Of a stretch of DNA of 64,000 bases, positions 44,101 through 56,467 are shown piece by piece. This DNA is from Schoenoplectus triqueter (taxonomy: Eukaryota > Streptophyta > Magnoliopsida > Poales > Cyperaceae): positions 248,001-312,000 of the forward strand of contig CAXKVV010000004.1 in NCBI GenBank assembly GCA_964058805.1. The letters run 5' to 3'. Both the position numbers and the translations under genes were made by a program. Under the pieces are notes generated by a model. That model worked only from the letters and a program-made list of their open reading frames with translations, was not told the DNA's origin and did no database searches. Position 1 is the first letter of the stretch, and the number at the start of each line of letters is the position of its first letter.

Positions 44101-47100
44101 TAAGAAAATTCACCTTTCTTTAAGGATTTTATTGAAGACTTATGGGAGCGCATACAACTACTTTCTCGTAATGGATGGAAGGCTGTTAGTGGTATATATA
44201 TATTTTTTCCTTCGACCTTAGTTTTTGTGAACTATGATTTATCTCCTTCTCCAACCTCTTGTATATATTGCAAATCATACCTCATGTATTGTACTTGCAA
44301 ATGATATCTAAAAAAATTGATTTTGTGAAAATTTTAAGATCATGCGGTGCATGCTGGGGAATATATAAATGGTGGATATTTGTCTGAGTTTTGAAACTAC
44401 TTCCCTTTTCTTTTGGTTGTTATTTTTGTAGCTAATAGAATCTCCCACTTTCTATATATAACTCCTGCTATTTTTATTTTGCGTGCATGTACTTCATAAA
44501 TAAGTTGTCTCATTGTTGTATTATTATAATACTTTTTCACTGATGCATAATAGTACATCTTGACCTGGTAGATCTTTTCTTGACTGATATTTATACTGTT
44601 ATACATGTTCGTGATCTATTACAAATTTCATGATGAGTAACTGGTCTTGGTGATGCATTTGATACTGAGAAAACTTCTACTTGGTTTTGCTTAAATGTGT
44701 TGTTTCTTGTTTAGTGCCACGCCCTCATCTACCATTTGAAGCACAACTAGTGGCAGGACAATCACACACTTTCCCTCCAATGAGCTGTCCATTACAACTT
44801 ATTTCATCTCCATCAAACCCTAAGAAGCCAAGAGGGCAGGAGAGGCATGAGGCTGGGTTGAAGTTTCCTCAGAGGCTGTGCCATCTCAGCATCTTTCCTT
44901 CCAATAAAAATGAGGTAAACTGTTTTTAACTTTTTATCCTTATATTTTGTTTTGTTATCCATGGTTGTATTTCAGAAGTGAAATAACATGACGTGAGAGT
45001 CAAGAACCTCGGATCATCACATTTGGTTATACGGTCGACATTACGAGAAACATTTTAATTTGGTGTGAAAACAGGCGGAGGAGATGGTTTTAAGGAATTA
45101 GGAGGGTGTTACAGTCTGAAAGGAATCAAATATATCAATGACTGGATGTTGTGTCAACTAGGATTAATTCTTCCATTTTTAGAGAACTGCAAACCTAGTA
45201 CAGATGGTAATAGGACTCACCACTCTACGGTGTGACGTAGGTTCAAGTCCTGAGAATGGCATATGGAAAGGAAAATATGCCGGGGTTAATGAGAGCCTTT
45301 TTTTTTAAAGTTCTTCTATTTTTAGACTCCTTAATTACTTGTATTCTAGTTTAGGAGGGATTATGGCCAGTTGCTCCATATTTCACGGCCAGGTGCCACT
45401 TCATTGAACTACCATATATGCATTTTAAATTTTGGGTTTATAATGGAGTCAACATTGCTCAAAAAAAAAAGAACAGGTGCATTTCAACTTGTTGTTTGTG
45501 AATGGCATCATTGATCCTGTCTAACATGAATGGTTCCAGTGCGTGCCAATATTTTTTTTTCTCAAAAAGCAAAAAAGGGTCCTATCCATCTGACGGTGAA
45601 CTAACTTTCTGGTTTGTCTTGGTACTGGTCAGTTTTTACCAATCTTTTTTTTTTGAAGCAGCAGGCGAAAAGCCAACTATAAATTTTCATTAAAGCAAAT
45701 TGAAGAAGAGTTGATACAATTTAGAAAGAAAAAGAAAACAAAGATAGAAAGAGATAAGAAACATGAAATACAAGCACAAGCATCACCCTAATCAGAAAAG
45801 TAAAATAAACTAAAACGAAGAAAAAGCTCCATTCGTCCGCTGATCAGATCGTTGTAGTCGTACACTCTTCTTTTAACTATTTTTGTGGTTTGCAGATCAT
45901 GAAGCCTATAGACCGCTTTGTAGTTGAGGAATATCTATTGGATGTGCTTCTTTTCTTCAATGGCTGGTATGCACAATGTTGAATCCTTTGTTTGTTATTG
46001 CTTTACTAAAAAGGAACTGTTATTTTTCATACATACTTACAAATAGTTTTGAATAAGTGTGTGTATATTCCTCTTGTATAATGCCTGTGGGTTCATTAAT
46101 GTTATAGACCATGTACATGGAAATTCTCCTTTAACTGTTCTTCCAATATTTCAATATTTTCTGTTAACTAAAAGAAGTTTTGAATTTAACTTGTTTTTGG
46201 GAAGATAGTCGCAAAGAATGCGCGTTCTACCTAGCTGGTCTCCCAGTACCATTTCGGTATGAGTTCATCATGGCTGAGACAATATTTTCTCAGGTTGGTA
46301 TTTTACAGATTCTTTTTATCGTATATTTTATTTTTGCTACAGTTTGATGTTTCTTTTCAACTGTTGTGAATGACATGAATTCATATGATTTCATAATACA
46401 CTCTTTATTTTTATATTTTTATTTCTTTTTTCTTTAAAATAGATTGGTATTGCACAACAATTTTCCCAACAAAAACAAGGAGTGTATAATGCACTTATTA
46501 TTATGGTTATAACGCGTATGTTCTAATGAAATGTCTTTTGTGCAGCTATTATTGTTACCTCAACCACCTTTTAAGCCAATGTACTATACGCTGGTCATTC
46601 TTGATCTTTGCAAGGTAGATTTTTCTATCTGTTATATTTGACAAATTTTTATAACAGATAGAAGATTTTGTCGCAAACAATTATTCAGATTTTGAGCTTT
46701 TGAGTCTAAAGTTTATCTTTTTCTTTTATCTTATAAAGTTCCTTACATAGACTGGACTAGAGAAAATATAAGATGTGCATGTGTTCACCTTAATGTTCGT
46801 TTTTTTGGCATTTACAGTCTTAAATTATAAACTGTGCTTTCTTCAGAAGCATTCTGCTTTTGACCTCTCTACAAAATTGAAATTAGGAAAAGCAAAATAA
46901 TTCTTGGCTATATTGTTTGTAATCTTGTTTTTATTGTGAAAATTCTGGTCTAATGTGTGGTAATCATTGCTAGTACATTATGATAAGGTAAAATCTTGTA
47001 ATTTGGGATACTGAAAAGAATTCCAATTTTGATTTCGTTTGGTTATATTTGGCTCAATTTCAGGCATTACCAGGTGCTTTCCCAGCTGTTGTAGTAGGAG

Positions 47101-50100
47101 CCGTTCGTGCTCTCTTTGACAAAATCACAAATATGGATATGGAGTGCCGTAGCCGCCTCATCCTTTGGTTTTCTCACCATCTGTAAGTTCTTCTAATTAT
47201 CAAGAAGATGATATATATAGAATTATGATTTTATGAAGTTGTTTGGAACTACATTAGATTAAAACATTTTATTGGTGTAGGTCGAACTGTCAGTACATCT
47301 GGCCGTGGCAAGACTGGGCTTATGTAAGAGACCTCCCCAGGTGGGCACCTCAACGGGTTTTTGTTCAAGAGGTGTTAGAAAGGGAGATTCGTTTGTCATA
47401 CTGGGATAAAATCAAACAGGTTTGCAATGGCCCATTTTCTTTTGCAGTTCACCTTCCTCATTCAAATAAGTTGGTTAAAACTCTTGTGCTTCTCAATTGG
47501 GGATATGTATTGATCAATTGGGAATATGTATTGAATCATTTTTTCTGCAAGTGCTGGACCTGATTACCGATGCTGTTTGTGGTTGAAATAGTAGGAGAGA
47601 CTAGCTAGCTGCACTCAATCAAAAACTTCGACCAAGCTCATCTAAGATATAGAAAATGCTAAAAGGAGGAAAAAAAATATCAATCTTTGTTGATTCAGGT
47701 CCAGCACCAAGATGTACCAATAAATTCAGACTACTACCAGCGGTCAACTAATTTTCTTTTGCCGCCATGTGAACAGAGCATTGAGGATGCACCAGCATTG
47801 GAGGAGTTGCTACCCCCCAGAGGTGGACCTGACTTTAAATATGCAACTACTGACAAAAACCTAGAACTCACAGATGGCCACAGATTATCAAGGGAACTAA
47901 CTGGCCTCATCAGGAGCCGGAAAACCTCACGAGAGATCTCTTCATGGGTTGAAGAATACATAATCAAAGAGCATGGACCCAAATTTGCATTAGAAGTGGT
48001 TGCACAGACCCTATTGGATATTGGATCAAAGAGTTTCACGCATTTGATTACCGTGCTAGAGCGGTATGGTCAGGTGATGATTCTTCTCTGTTATTTAGTA
48101 CTAATGGGTGGAGTTGGACTTTATTTGTTGCATTAAATTGGTCTTATTTCTTATAGTTCAGGGCTTGGTTTTGTCAGCGTCTGTATCTTTCTACTGTGGG
48201 TATAATGCATCGAAGACCTAACATTATTTGATCAGATATAGTGAGATTTCGGTGAATCTTGCTAGTTATATTTGAACCAGTCAACCATTTTAGTCTACTG
48301 TAAGGTTCTTTTTGTAAAGTGAGTTTCATGTTTGTCCTGTGAAGCATCAAAATATCCCATATGTATGTGTAGTGGAGAATAGTACTGTTAGAAATGAATA
48401 TTATTAAATATGGAGCTGTTCCTCATATCTACATAAATTAGGACAGCAGATGCACTTGGTTTTGTTTCTTCAGAGGAAAATAGTGGTGGATGGTTTGGGT
48501 GATGAATAAATTTTAGAGGGTTAGTTAATACATGATTTTTTGAGGCAGTTGCAATTACAAGTGAATGACAGATTTTTTTATTGGAAATGGTCTATCTGTT
48601 TTTCATTGCATCCCTAGGTCATTGGGAAGGTGTGTTCCAATGAAGACTTGGAAATTGAGCTGATGAATGAAGTGGGTTCATACTGGAAGAACAGTACACA
48701 AATGACAGCTGTGACCATTGACAGGATGATGGGTTACAGGCTTGTGTCGAACTGGGCTATTGTTAAGTGGGTATTTTCTTCAGTCAATGTTGACCTGTTT
48801 CATGTCTCTGACCGACCTTGGGAGGTAGTGTTTAACTTTTTTTGTTTATATTTTTGTTCAGCATTTCTTTTATGTTTTGGGGTCCTGATGGAAGAGGATA
48901 TGTTATGTTTTGGGGCCAATGGGTGTGACCTAGCAGTCATGTCAACTGTCATAAAGCTTCTTTTTGTGGTGTGATACAGATACTCAGAAATGCAGTAAAT
49001 AAGACATGCAACCGGTTAGCTGACTTGAGGAAGGATATTGCAACCCTTGAAAAGGCTGTTCATGCAGCTGAAGAGTTGTCTTTCAAAGCAGTAAAGGATT
49101 ACGAGGAGGCCAAGTTGATTTGCGAGGCTACAGATGGGAAGGAGCAAGGTCAACCGTCTGCCAGGGTGAAACGACTTGAAGCATATGCCGAGAGGGCTAG
49201 AAAGGATGAGGTGACGGCACACGAGTCTTTGGAGGCAAAATTGATTGCCCTTTCTGGAGCTATGGATGAAAGCAAGGTACATATTGCTTCCACTTTCACC
49301 TGTTGTCCAGTTCTGGAATGCTGGGAAATGGAATTCTTGTATAAACAAATCCTATTGTTGGGAGCATGGAGAATTTTTGCATAATCGAACTTGTAATTGG
49401 TATTTGATTTGACCAAAACCTGAAAAATTTCCATGTTTATTCTGAGCGAAAGATTTTGGATGAAAATAAAATTTATTTTAATATTTTCTCACTGATGTTA
49501 GCTTAACTTTAGAATGAACAAGTTATTTGTTTCTCTATTAGGTCCAGTACCTTTTTTATTCCAGTTGTTGAAGTATTGGAAACTGTGATGGTTCAGAAGA
49601 ACTGAAGAAAAGTTTTTTTCTAAACTGTTTTTACATTTTCAGGGTTTGTTCAAATTACTTTTCAAGAGCTTCGCTGACGTGCTGAATGAAAGGCTACCAG
49701 CTGTCTCTCCTGATGGAGAATTGCCAAACATGCGTCAAGGGAATACAAATGGGAATCGTGTGGCAGTTGATCTTGAGGCACCAGCTTCTATGGATGTTGA
49801 CCAAGAAAATGAAAATGGAGGGGTCAATGACAGGTAAACCTCTTTTCTCAGATCATCCGGTTTTTGTTAGTGGGAGGAGTGTTGGCTTTTGATCTCTTTG
49901 ATACAACTTCAGGATTATCTTTTTTTTTTGGGTGGTGGGGGGGGGGGGGGGGGGGTTGGGGGTTGTTTTGTCCGCAAATTTTTTTGTTTCTGTTTACTTC
50001 TAGACTTGTTATTTGTTTTAAAAAATATAAACATAATGCACGAACAGTGAAACAAATGGAGAGGGGAAAAAACAGGGCTACAACATAGGAGAGCCGGAAC

Positions 50101-50408
50101 AGTGGTGCCTCGTCACACTAGGACATCTTAAGGCCTTCTCACGCCAATACGCAACTGAGGTACATATTTGTTCCTTTCTCAAACTGTACTGGCCCATAAT
50201 TACTTGAACATTGCAACTCCAGTTTCTGTTTTCGTTTCTTCATGGCATTCTTTTGTTGTGCATCTTGATATTAATTAGAGGTTTTAATCTCTTTCAGATA
50301 TGGCCACACATTGAAACACTTGATTCGGAGATTTTTACTGAAGATGTCCACCCACTTACAAAAAAAGCTACCTTCTCGGGTTTATCCAGACCTAGCAATG
50401 AATGGTGA
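41181..50408 (+). CDS. ABH1: Nuclear cap-binding protein subunit 1 (CBP80/ABH1)
   Basis: Twenty exons: 41181-41279, 41389-41448, 41899-41955, 42253-42324, 42445-42507, 43181-43357, 43660-43785, 44125-44191, 44715-44914, 45896-45966, 46209-46293, 46546-46614, 47064-47182, 47281-47419, 47777-48073, 48618-48824, 48980-49276, 49643-49833, 50048-50159, 50298-50408. All introns are GT-AG and the phases sum to an uninterrupted 872-residue protein, close to the about 850 of plant CBP80. It starts MSGGGATSWRSLLLRIGDK. Hallmarks: LPWGGTELFEQVPDELERV, VPRPHLPFEAQLVAG, DRFVVEEYLLDVLLF, LLLPQPPFKPMYYTLVILD, WPWQDWAYVRDLPRWAPQRV, LLDIGSKSFTHLITVLERYG, TAVTIDRMMGYRLVSNWAIV. It folds as three MIF4G-like helical domains and pairs with CBP20 on the m7G cap of nuclear RNA, affecting splicing, miRNA processing and ABA sensitivity (known for the family). 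A coiled-coil-like stretch spans about residues 640-730. It appears intact. Confidence 0.95.
45168..45326 (+). mobile_element. tRNA-derived SINE in CBP80 intron 9
   Basis: The insert 45184-45310 (127 bp) contains a box-A-like GGTAATAGGACTCACC and a box-B-like GTTCAAGTCC, correctly spaced for an internal RNA polymerase III promoter, and ends in a T run (about 45299-45306). It is flanked by TTCTTCCATTTTTAGA and TTCTTCTATTTTTAGA (15 of 16 identical), a target duplication as made by LINE machinery. The T-tailed end recalls Au-type plant SINEs. Confidence 0.8.
45646..45830 (-). mobile_element. Probable LINE 3' end in CBP80 intron 9
   Basis: Read on the minus strand, the sequence ends TTTAATGAAAATTTATAGTT and then GGCTTTTCGCC, CTGCTTC and a run of about ten A. 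A TTTAATGAAA word before a poly-A is the usual tail of plant L1-like elements. The 5' limit and target duplication were not determined. Confidence 0.45.
49935..49956. repeat. G homopolymer in CBP80 intron 18
   Basis: A T run is followed by about 19 consecutive G, then TTGGGGGTTG. This could be genuine or a consensus artefact; it lies outside coding exons. Confidence 0.8.
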
Positions 50409-51245
50409 GTAGTCATGCGTCCTGTGGTTATGAACCTCTGTTGTATTTGTATTAATATGGAGGGAAGTTTGAGGTAGACATGAGAAAATGTAGGTAATTA
50501 TCGTGGTTATTTAAGTTCTTTTTAGTAGAAAAGTCTTTTAACATTTTTTCAACATGTCAACTGATTTACAGATATATATTTTTGCAATTTCATGTCAGGA
50601 TTGAAATAGAATTTCCAGTTTCCCTTGCTTAAACCTTCGCTTTTAATTTTTATTTTTTTGGTTTCTCACTTGATCATCGGGTGATTGATTAGTTCTGTAT
50701 TTTTCTTATTTCATCGGTAAAGCATAAGCATTGTTAATTTTACGTCTCATCGGAGCAAATATTTAAATCCTTTCCCTTGTCGATCAAGCACTATTTAGTT
50801 CCTTGCTGCCTTATCCAAATCAAAATGATTTGGAGGTACGTAAAAGTCGGTGCAAATGGTGGTATTATTTTATTGTGCCACAATCCTCTCTCAAAATGTT
50901 TAAAAAAAATGTATTGCACTTCACTCGTATATTCTGAACTTTACTAGTATATTTTTTTACTGTATTGACAAAAAATATATATTTGTTGAGATATTTAATG
51001 TCTATCAATGTAGATTTAGTTGTCACTTTTTAATCTAAGAGATATTGTAAATATAATACACACTGTAACTTTGTTTTTGGTAATCAAAATTATTGGTCGG
51101 CATTTTGACTATCACCACACAAAAAAAAACCTAAAAATATTAGAGAATCTTTTTAACCAATAGACTTTTGTCCAAAAGAAAATCCCTCACGACGTTTTTT
51201 TTACAGCATGACTCCTCATATAGTCCACATGATATTATTTTCTTT
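50409..51245. other. Intergenic DNA downstream of CBP80
   Basis: Contains the presumed 3' untranslated region and polyadenylation site of CBP80, neither of which can be fixed. No other feature was recognised. Confidence 0.45.
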
Positions 51246-51249
51246 TTTA

Positions 51250-51545
51250 AGCATTCAGTTCATTTATCTAAATTTCTAGTTCACTTATGTAAATATCTGA
51301 TATATATATAAATATCTAAGTCATTTTTGTTTTGAATTTTTTTTATCTGTCACGTATTTTTCCGTATATATTTATTTTTTTCTATCTAAATATTTAATTC
51401 ACCTATCTAAATACATAGCTCATCTATCTAAATATCTAATTCACTTATCTAAATACCACGTTCACATATCTAATTATCCAATTCACCTATCTAAATACTT
51501 AATTCACATATCTAAATACATAGTTCACCTATCTAAATACCTGAG
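51250..51545. repeat. Minisatellite of about 22-bp units
   Basis: Degenerate units of the type TTCACCTATCTAAATACATAG follow each other, most regular at 51370-51545, with TTCAC(C/T)(T/A)ATCTAAATA as the conserved core and about eight clear copies. Confidence 0.8.
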
Positions 51546-51872
51546 AAATAATTATGCAAACATATCAAAATATAAAGTTCCATAGACAAAAACTTTCTAC
51601 ATCAACTTGATTATCTATTACTTTAAACTTTATTTTGTTGTTATTTTTAATATATAAAATATTATTATTTTAATAATTTTTTATTAGATAAGACTATATA
51701 TTAAATAATTAATTTTTTATTTAGTATCCTATTAATTAATGAGTTTGAACTCGATAATTGCCCCGATCAAATCCTACATCCGCTTCGACTGATGACTATT
51801 TTCACAAAAAAATAATAATAAATTCAGCGGCACAATGCCTCATGCAGCTCTCATGCTCTTTAAGTGAATATA

Positions 51873-51905
51873 GAGCCGAGCCGAGCCGAGCCGAGCCGAG
51901 CCGAA
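51873..51905. repeat. (GAGCC)n pentanucleotide repeat
   Basis: Six head-to-tail GAGCC units in AT-rich surroundings. Confidence 0.9.
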
Positions 51906-52958
51906 CAAATATCAAAGGAATGGTGAGGGGAATTCAAGCCGAGGATCCTGCATAAAATGGCTTATATTAATTGATGTCTGATACTCGAGCACACCAAACT
52001 TTTTTTTAATTTTTAGAAAAGGTAAAAAAATTCTAGTGATAAGTAGAATGAATAATTTTTTCTTTTCGATTCCATAGTAAGTAGATTTTATCTTGACTCT
52101 TGCCTCTCAAAAGGAACTGAGATAAAATTTCGGTCATAGTTTTTTTGTCGCCCTACATTTGGAGAAAGAAAGCACCAAAATAACAATCCAAGGTGTACAA
52201 ACCACCATATGCACTGGGTACTTAAAATAGAACATATTACTTAAAAAATAACAATCTACTACAAAAAGAATCATCGACAATGAAATCGTCGAATGAGGGA
52301 GGGGCTCCAACGCTCAAATTGTTTGGTTTGCCGTCTAGGAACCTCGGTGGAAGGGTCGACTTTCTGGCATGTCCATGATCATGTTATTGAGGTTATCAAC
52401 TATATATAGGAACTAGAAGTAAACACTCAACACCTCCGCTCACAAAAGCCGGTCCCCCAGCCCTCCTTGGATCCGCCCCTGAGTTGGCTGGGTATCTGCA
52501 ACTACGTATGGACAAAAGTCATGCTTTTGGGCACCAAAGAGGAGCTACCTAGAATATTCCAGAAATGAAAAGGGAGAGGCGAAAAAGATATGCAGAAATT
52601 ATGTTGTCTCTAAATCAATCTATATTTATCTAGCATCAAGATATGCAGGAATTATGTGAGCAACAAGGATAATTATTTTTTGTCAGAGAAATGTTAAAGA
52701 ACTGACGTCTGAAGATGAATAATTTTTGTTAGAGATTATGCAAATAAATGTGCGCACCAAAAGATCGCAGAGATGAACAGCAATTAATTTTTTTATCAGA
52801 TAAATATTAAGAAACATAACGTCTGCATCTGATGCCTTTATTGTAATGCTACCAAACAGGAAGCGCAGAGGAAACGGTTTGATTGTTCACGTCAAGATTC
52901 CAAAGGTTGCTTGCCAATCAAAGCACCACTAAATATCGCACCAACTCATAAACGCGTG
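51906..52958. other. Intergenic DNA
   Basis: No gene. The segment around 52440-52490 (CCGGTCCCCCAGCCCTCCTT, then GGATCCGCCCCTG) resembles the end of the GTGGCGGATCC type of plant MITE; the other end was not located. Confidence 0.35.
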
Positions 52959-53261
52959 CACCGATCTAGAGGTGGCAGAACCCGACCCGACCCGACAAAC
53001 CCGTCCGACCCGTCCGGACCCGAACCCGACCCGATCCGATTTTTTAAGAAAGTCAAACTGATCCGACCCGACCCGACCCGAGATCAAATGGCCTTCAATC
53101 GAATCGAAATCTATCAACGATTTGAAAAAACACAATATGTAAATTGACCCGACCCTGACCCGGCCCGACCCGATTTCTTCCAGAAAGTCAAACTGACCCG
53201 ACCCGCCCGATCCGAACCCGAACCCGACCCGCCCCGCCCGATTGCCACCTCTACACCGATC
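52959..53261. mobile_element. hAT MITE rich in GGGTCGG repeats, copy 2 (inverted)
   Basis: The element proper is 52967-53253 (287 bp). It starts TAGAGGTGGCA and ends TGCCACCTCTA, a perfect 11-bp inverse. It is flanked by the perfect 8-bp repeat CACCGATC at 52959-52966 and 53254-53261. It reads as the reverse complement of the element at 4696-5008, including the non-repetitive centre (GATCAAATGGCCTTCAATCG). CCCGACC words are on the plus strand. The two copies differ mainly in the number of repeat words. Confidence 0.92.
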
Positions 53262-54420
53262 CATACATTAACATATTCTTAGTTCGGTACTTCCTTCTCC
53301 TTTCCCCTTATCATTATTCCTTTCTCCGCAGGCGTCACCAGACACTTTCCAGTCCGAGAAAACTGGAGAGGACTAGAACCCCACTTTTTTTTTGATTTGA
53401 AAATAAAAGTAAGTTGTCATAATTGTTCTTAATACCTCTCATTTAAATTTCAAACTCATGATCTTCCATACAGATTATATTGTTTTTTTGCCACTAAATC
53501 AAAAACTAATTCTTTAGAACCCAACTTATAAGTGGTACGAGAAAAGTTTTTGCTTAAACAATTTTACTCTTAAATATATCTAGACTAATAGCCTAAAAGC
53601 CAAATTACTTATACAAATGATCTAAGAATGTGAGTTCAACTCATTTTTTTAACTTCAAGTTTTCTGCTCAATAACTGACTGTGCCATATTGAAATTAAAA
53701 GATGCGAGTTCAACTCACGTCCTTCAGTTTAAATTTGAAGGGTGTGAGTTTAATTCACACCATTAACCTGATTATGTATAATTTTATGTTATACATGTAA
53801 ATTTTTTCACGAGCTTTTCGGATTTTATTTAAATGTTCAAATAAAAATTATGTCCGTTTAAAATTTAAATTATTTGTTAGTAATTTTTACTAAAATTTTA
53901 TTATATTATTTTTTACATGCATGATTTGTAAAATTTTTGATACCGGCTTATCATATATAAAAATACTAAGTTATATTATAAAATTTAAATTATTAAGATT
54001 ATTTATTGACATCCATATAATATATATTTATATCATTATAATAATTTTAATAATAAAAAAATCAAATTAACATATATTTAAATATTTTTTAAATTATGCA
54101 TTTAAATATGATAGAAAAATTTAATAATTTGAGAAATTTAATAAAATACGAATAATTCAAAATTCAGAAGGACATAACTTTTAATATGAAAATCCTATTT
54201 GGATATATAATCCGAAAATTTCATGAAAAAAAAATCTGCATGTATAACATAAAGCTATAGATAATTAAAGAACATGAGTTTAATATTAGTATGACACAAT
54301 CAGTCTTCAGACATATACTTAATTAGATCATCTGTGTAAATAATTTGACTCTTAAATTATTAATATAGATTTTTTTAAAAATTCGGCACCTGGTGCTGTA
54401 CCAATATCAAATATGGTCTC
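53262..54420. other. AT-rich gene-free DNA
   Basis: A phrase GTGAGTTCAACTCA(C) or GCGAGTTCAACTCACG recurs three times between 53630 and 53760, a small decayed repeat. Nothing else was recognised. Confidence 0.45.
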
Positions 54421-54429
54421 TCTCTATGG

Positions 54430-54768
54430 ATCGGGTTGGGTTATCATTATTCTATTATTTTTCTTGATCTGATTCGAAGCCAACTCGATTACATTCGGGT
54501 CAAAAAATCTTGACCCATACCCGACTGGGTTACGGGTCGATCCGACCCGACCCATGTAAAATAATTAAATATTTATTAAATTATTTTTTATATTATTTTA
54601 AATTAATAAATATTAATTAGTATATAATTAATGTATATTTAAGATTTAGTTCAACCCAATCCGATCCGATCCGATTCGATTTGGATAAAAAAAATTAAAT
54701 CCGTACTCGATTCATCCATTTTTAGATCAGATCGTATTTGAATCGGATCGGATCAATAATCTATACCC
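54430..54768. mobile_element. TAGGGGTGTCAA-type hAT element with worn ends
   Basis: Similar to 26458-26867 in the same orientation: CGGGTCAAAAAATCTTGACC, CATACCCGAC, the ATTAGTATATAATTA middle and GGATCGGATCAATAAT near the end. The left end lost part of the GGTGTCAA terminus and the right end reads CTATACCCC. Confidence 0.6.
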
Positions 54769-56390
54769 CGGTTCACTCTTACGTGGGCGGGGGAAGAGAC
54801 CGGGGTCCAGTCCAACACCGGATTAGCTGATATATGTTATCTAGTATCTACAGAACATGATGTAACGGGTATCTCGATTCATTTCGTCCTCCCATTTGTT
54901 TGGTGCGGGGACCACATGTTAGGGACTCATATCTACAAGGGATTAGGATTGAAACCCACGTTGTAAAATTGTAACTAGCAACTAGTTGAAGTAGTTGGAC
55001 TCGATAAGCATATGCCGTCTTACCATTCTCTAAAGGCGATGCTCCGAAGAGCCCGGCGTTACAACAGAACAGTCACTGTTCTGTGGGACCCGGTACAAGT
55101 TTCTCCTGAGGCGTGCTTTACAGTTTACATCATTCTGCTTTTCTGTTTCTTTGATTATATATATTTTTTGCGCTATGCGTGCAAGTGTACTCTGCTACTT
55201 GTCCATACTCTATACAGATGGACGATGGATAGAGACGGTGGTTATTTGTGAAGACTGAAGACTGAAGAAACTAGAAAGAAAATATTTCTCATTTATGCCC
55301 TCGTAGAAAAGAACCCGACTTTTCGCATTTGTGCCCTCGTACGAGAAGCCGAGTTTTAGATTAAACCCTCTCTGTATCGATGGCCTATTGGCCTGGAAGG
55401 CCACTGGGCGTCTAGGCCCCGCCGAACTCGCGTTTAGTCGGCCACAATAAATCCCTTGGTTAGCAATTTTCTTATTAATAAATAGTAACTATATTTACAC
55501 AATTTAACATGAACTGCTATTTTTTCCATTGGAACCAATATTTTTCACATTATTGTAGAGTGTGAATTAATGAAATAAAGTTACCAAAATTAACCCAGTT
55601 TTTATTTTTGATCACTCTCCTGAATAAAAATAAAAGTACTGTGTATAGCTAAAATATTTTGTTCAAAATATAATAGCTTATAGTTTATACTACAAAAAAA
55701 TCCTTTTTGCAGAACCTTCTTAATTAATTATTTTTATGTAGTATTAACTTTTTTATAAATAAATGATATATTTTACTAAGATAATTTATATCTAAATTAA
55801 TTATAAAGATATTTATAATTTTAAATAAGATCAATTTATTATTTAATAAAGATAAATTATAAAATACAATAATTTTTCTTCCCTAAGTAAGATTGTATGG
55901 TGGATAATTTTTTTAAATAAAAATTAATAATAGTTGATGTTTAATGTATTTATGTAATTTTTTAGACACATGATATAAAAATAATAAACGAATGGAGAGG
56001 AAAATAGTTTTTACCAAAATATGAACTCTTAATCATTAGAACCCTAACTAAATTTTTTTGAAACACTGTGACCTTAAAATAAAAAGTGAAATATCCGGGT
56101 GCTGATGTGGATTTCATACCGGTCTTCAACAACAAATACTACACTTTTAGGGTTATTGGTACAAAACGCACGTTTTCTTGCAAGAAAATAGTCGGAAAAA
56201 AAGAAGGGAAATTAAGAAAGATCGTCTTGGTAAAACCGAATTAATTATCTCTTCGATCCCCCCTGAGTGGATTCTTGATCGATTCCATTTAGGATCGCTT
56301 GAATCGCTTTATTTCTACCAGCTTTTGGGATTGTGCACAGAACCCAATTTGATTGAAGGAGGATTGGGGCTGCCGGTTGTTGGTCCGATC
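54769..56390. other. Intergenic DNA upstream of the CW zinc finger gene
   Basis: No gene is supported. Two similar phrases, TTTATGCCCTCGTAGAAAAG (55294) and TTTGTGCCCTCGTACGAGAA (55330), suggest a small repeat. From 55450 to 56040 the DNA is AT-rich and featureless. AACCCTAA and its inverse TTAGGGTTA occur near 56040 and 56146. Confidence 0.4.
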
Positions 56391-56447
56391 TAAATTTGTG
56401 CTTTGAAAGCCATGATTGGCAGTCCGAACTAAAGAGTGGTTTTGCGA

Positions 56448-56456
56448 TTAGGGTTT
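56448..56456 (+). promoter_or_regulatory. Telo-box upstream of the CW zinc finger start
   Basis: TTAGGGTTT lies 12 bases before the ATG; further telo-box-like words are at about 56040 and 56146. Telo-boxes in 5' regions are known from plant genes expressed in dividing cells. Here the function is inferred from sequence and position only. Confidence 0.35.
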
Positions 56457-56467
56457 TCAAATTGGGA

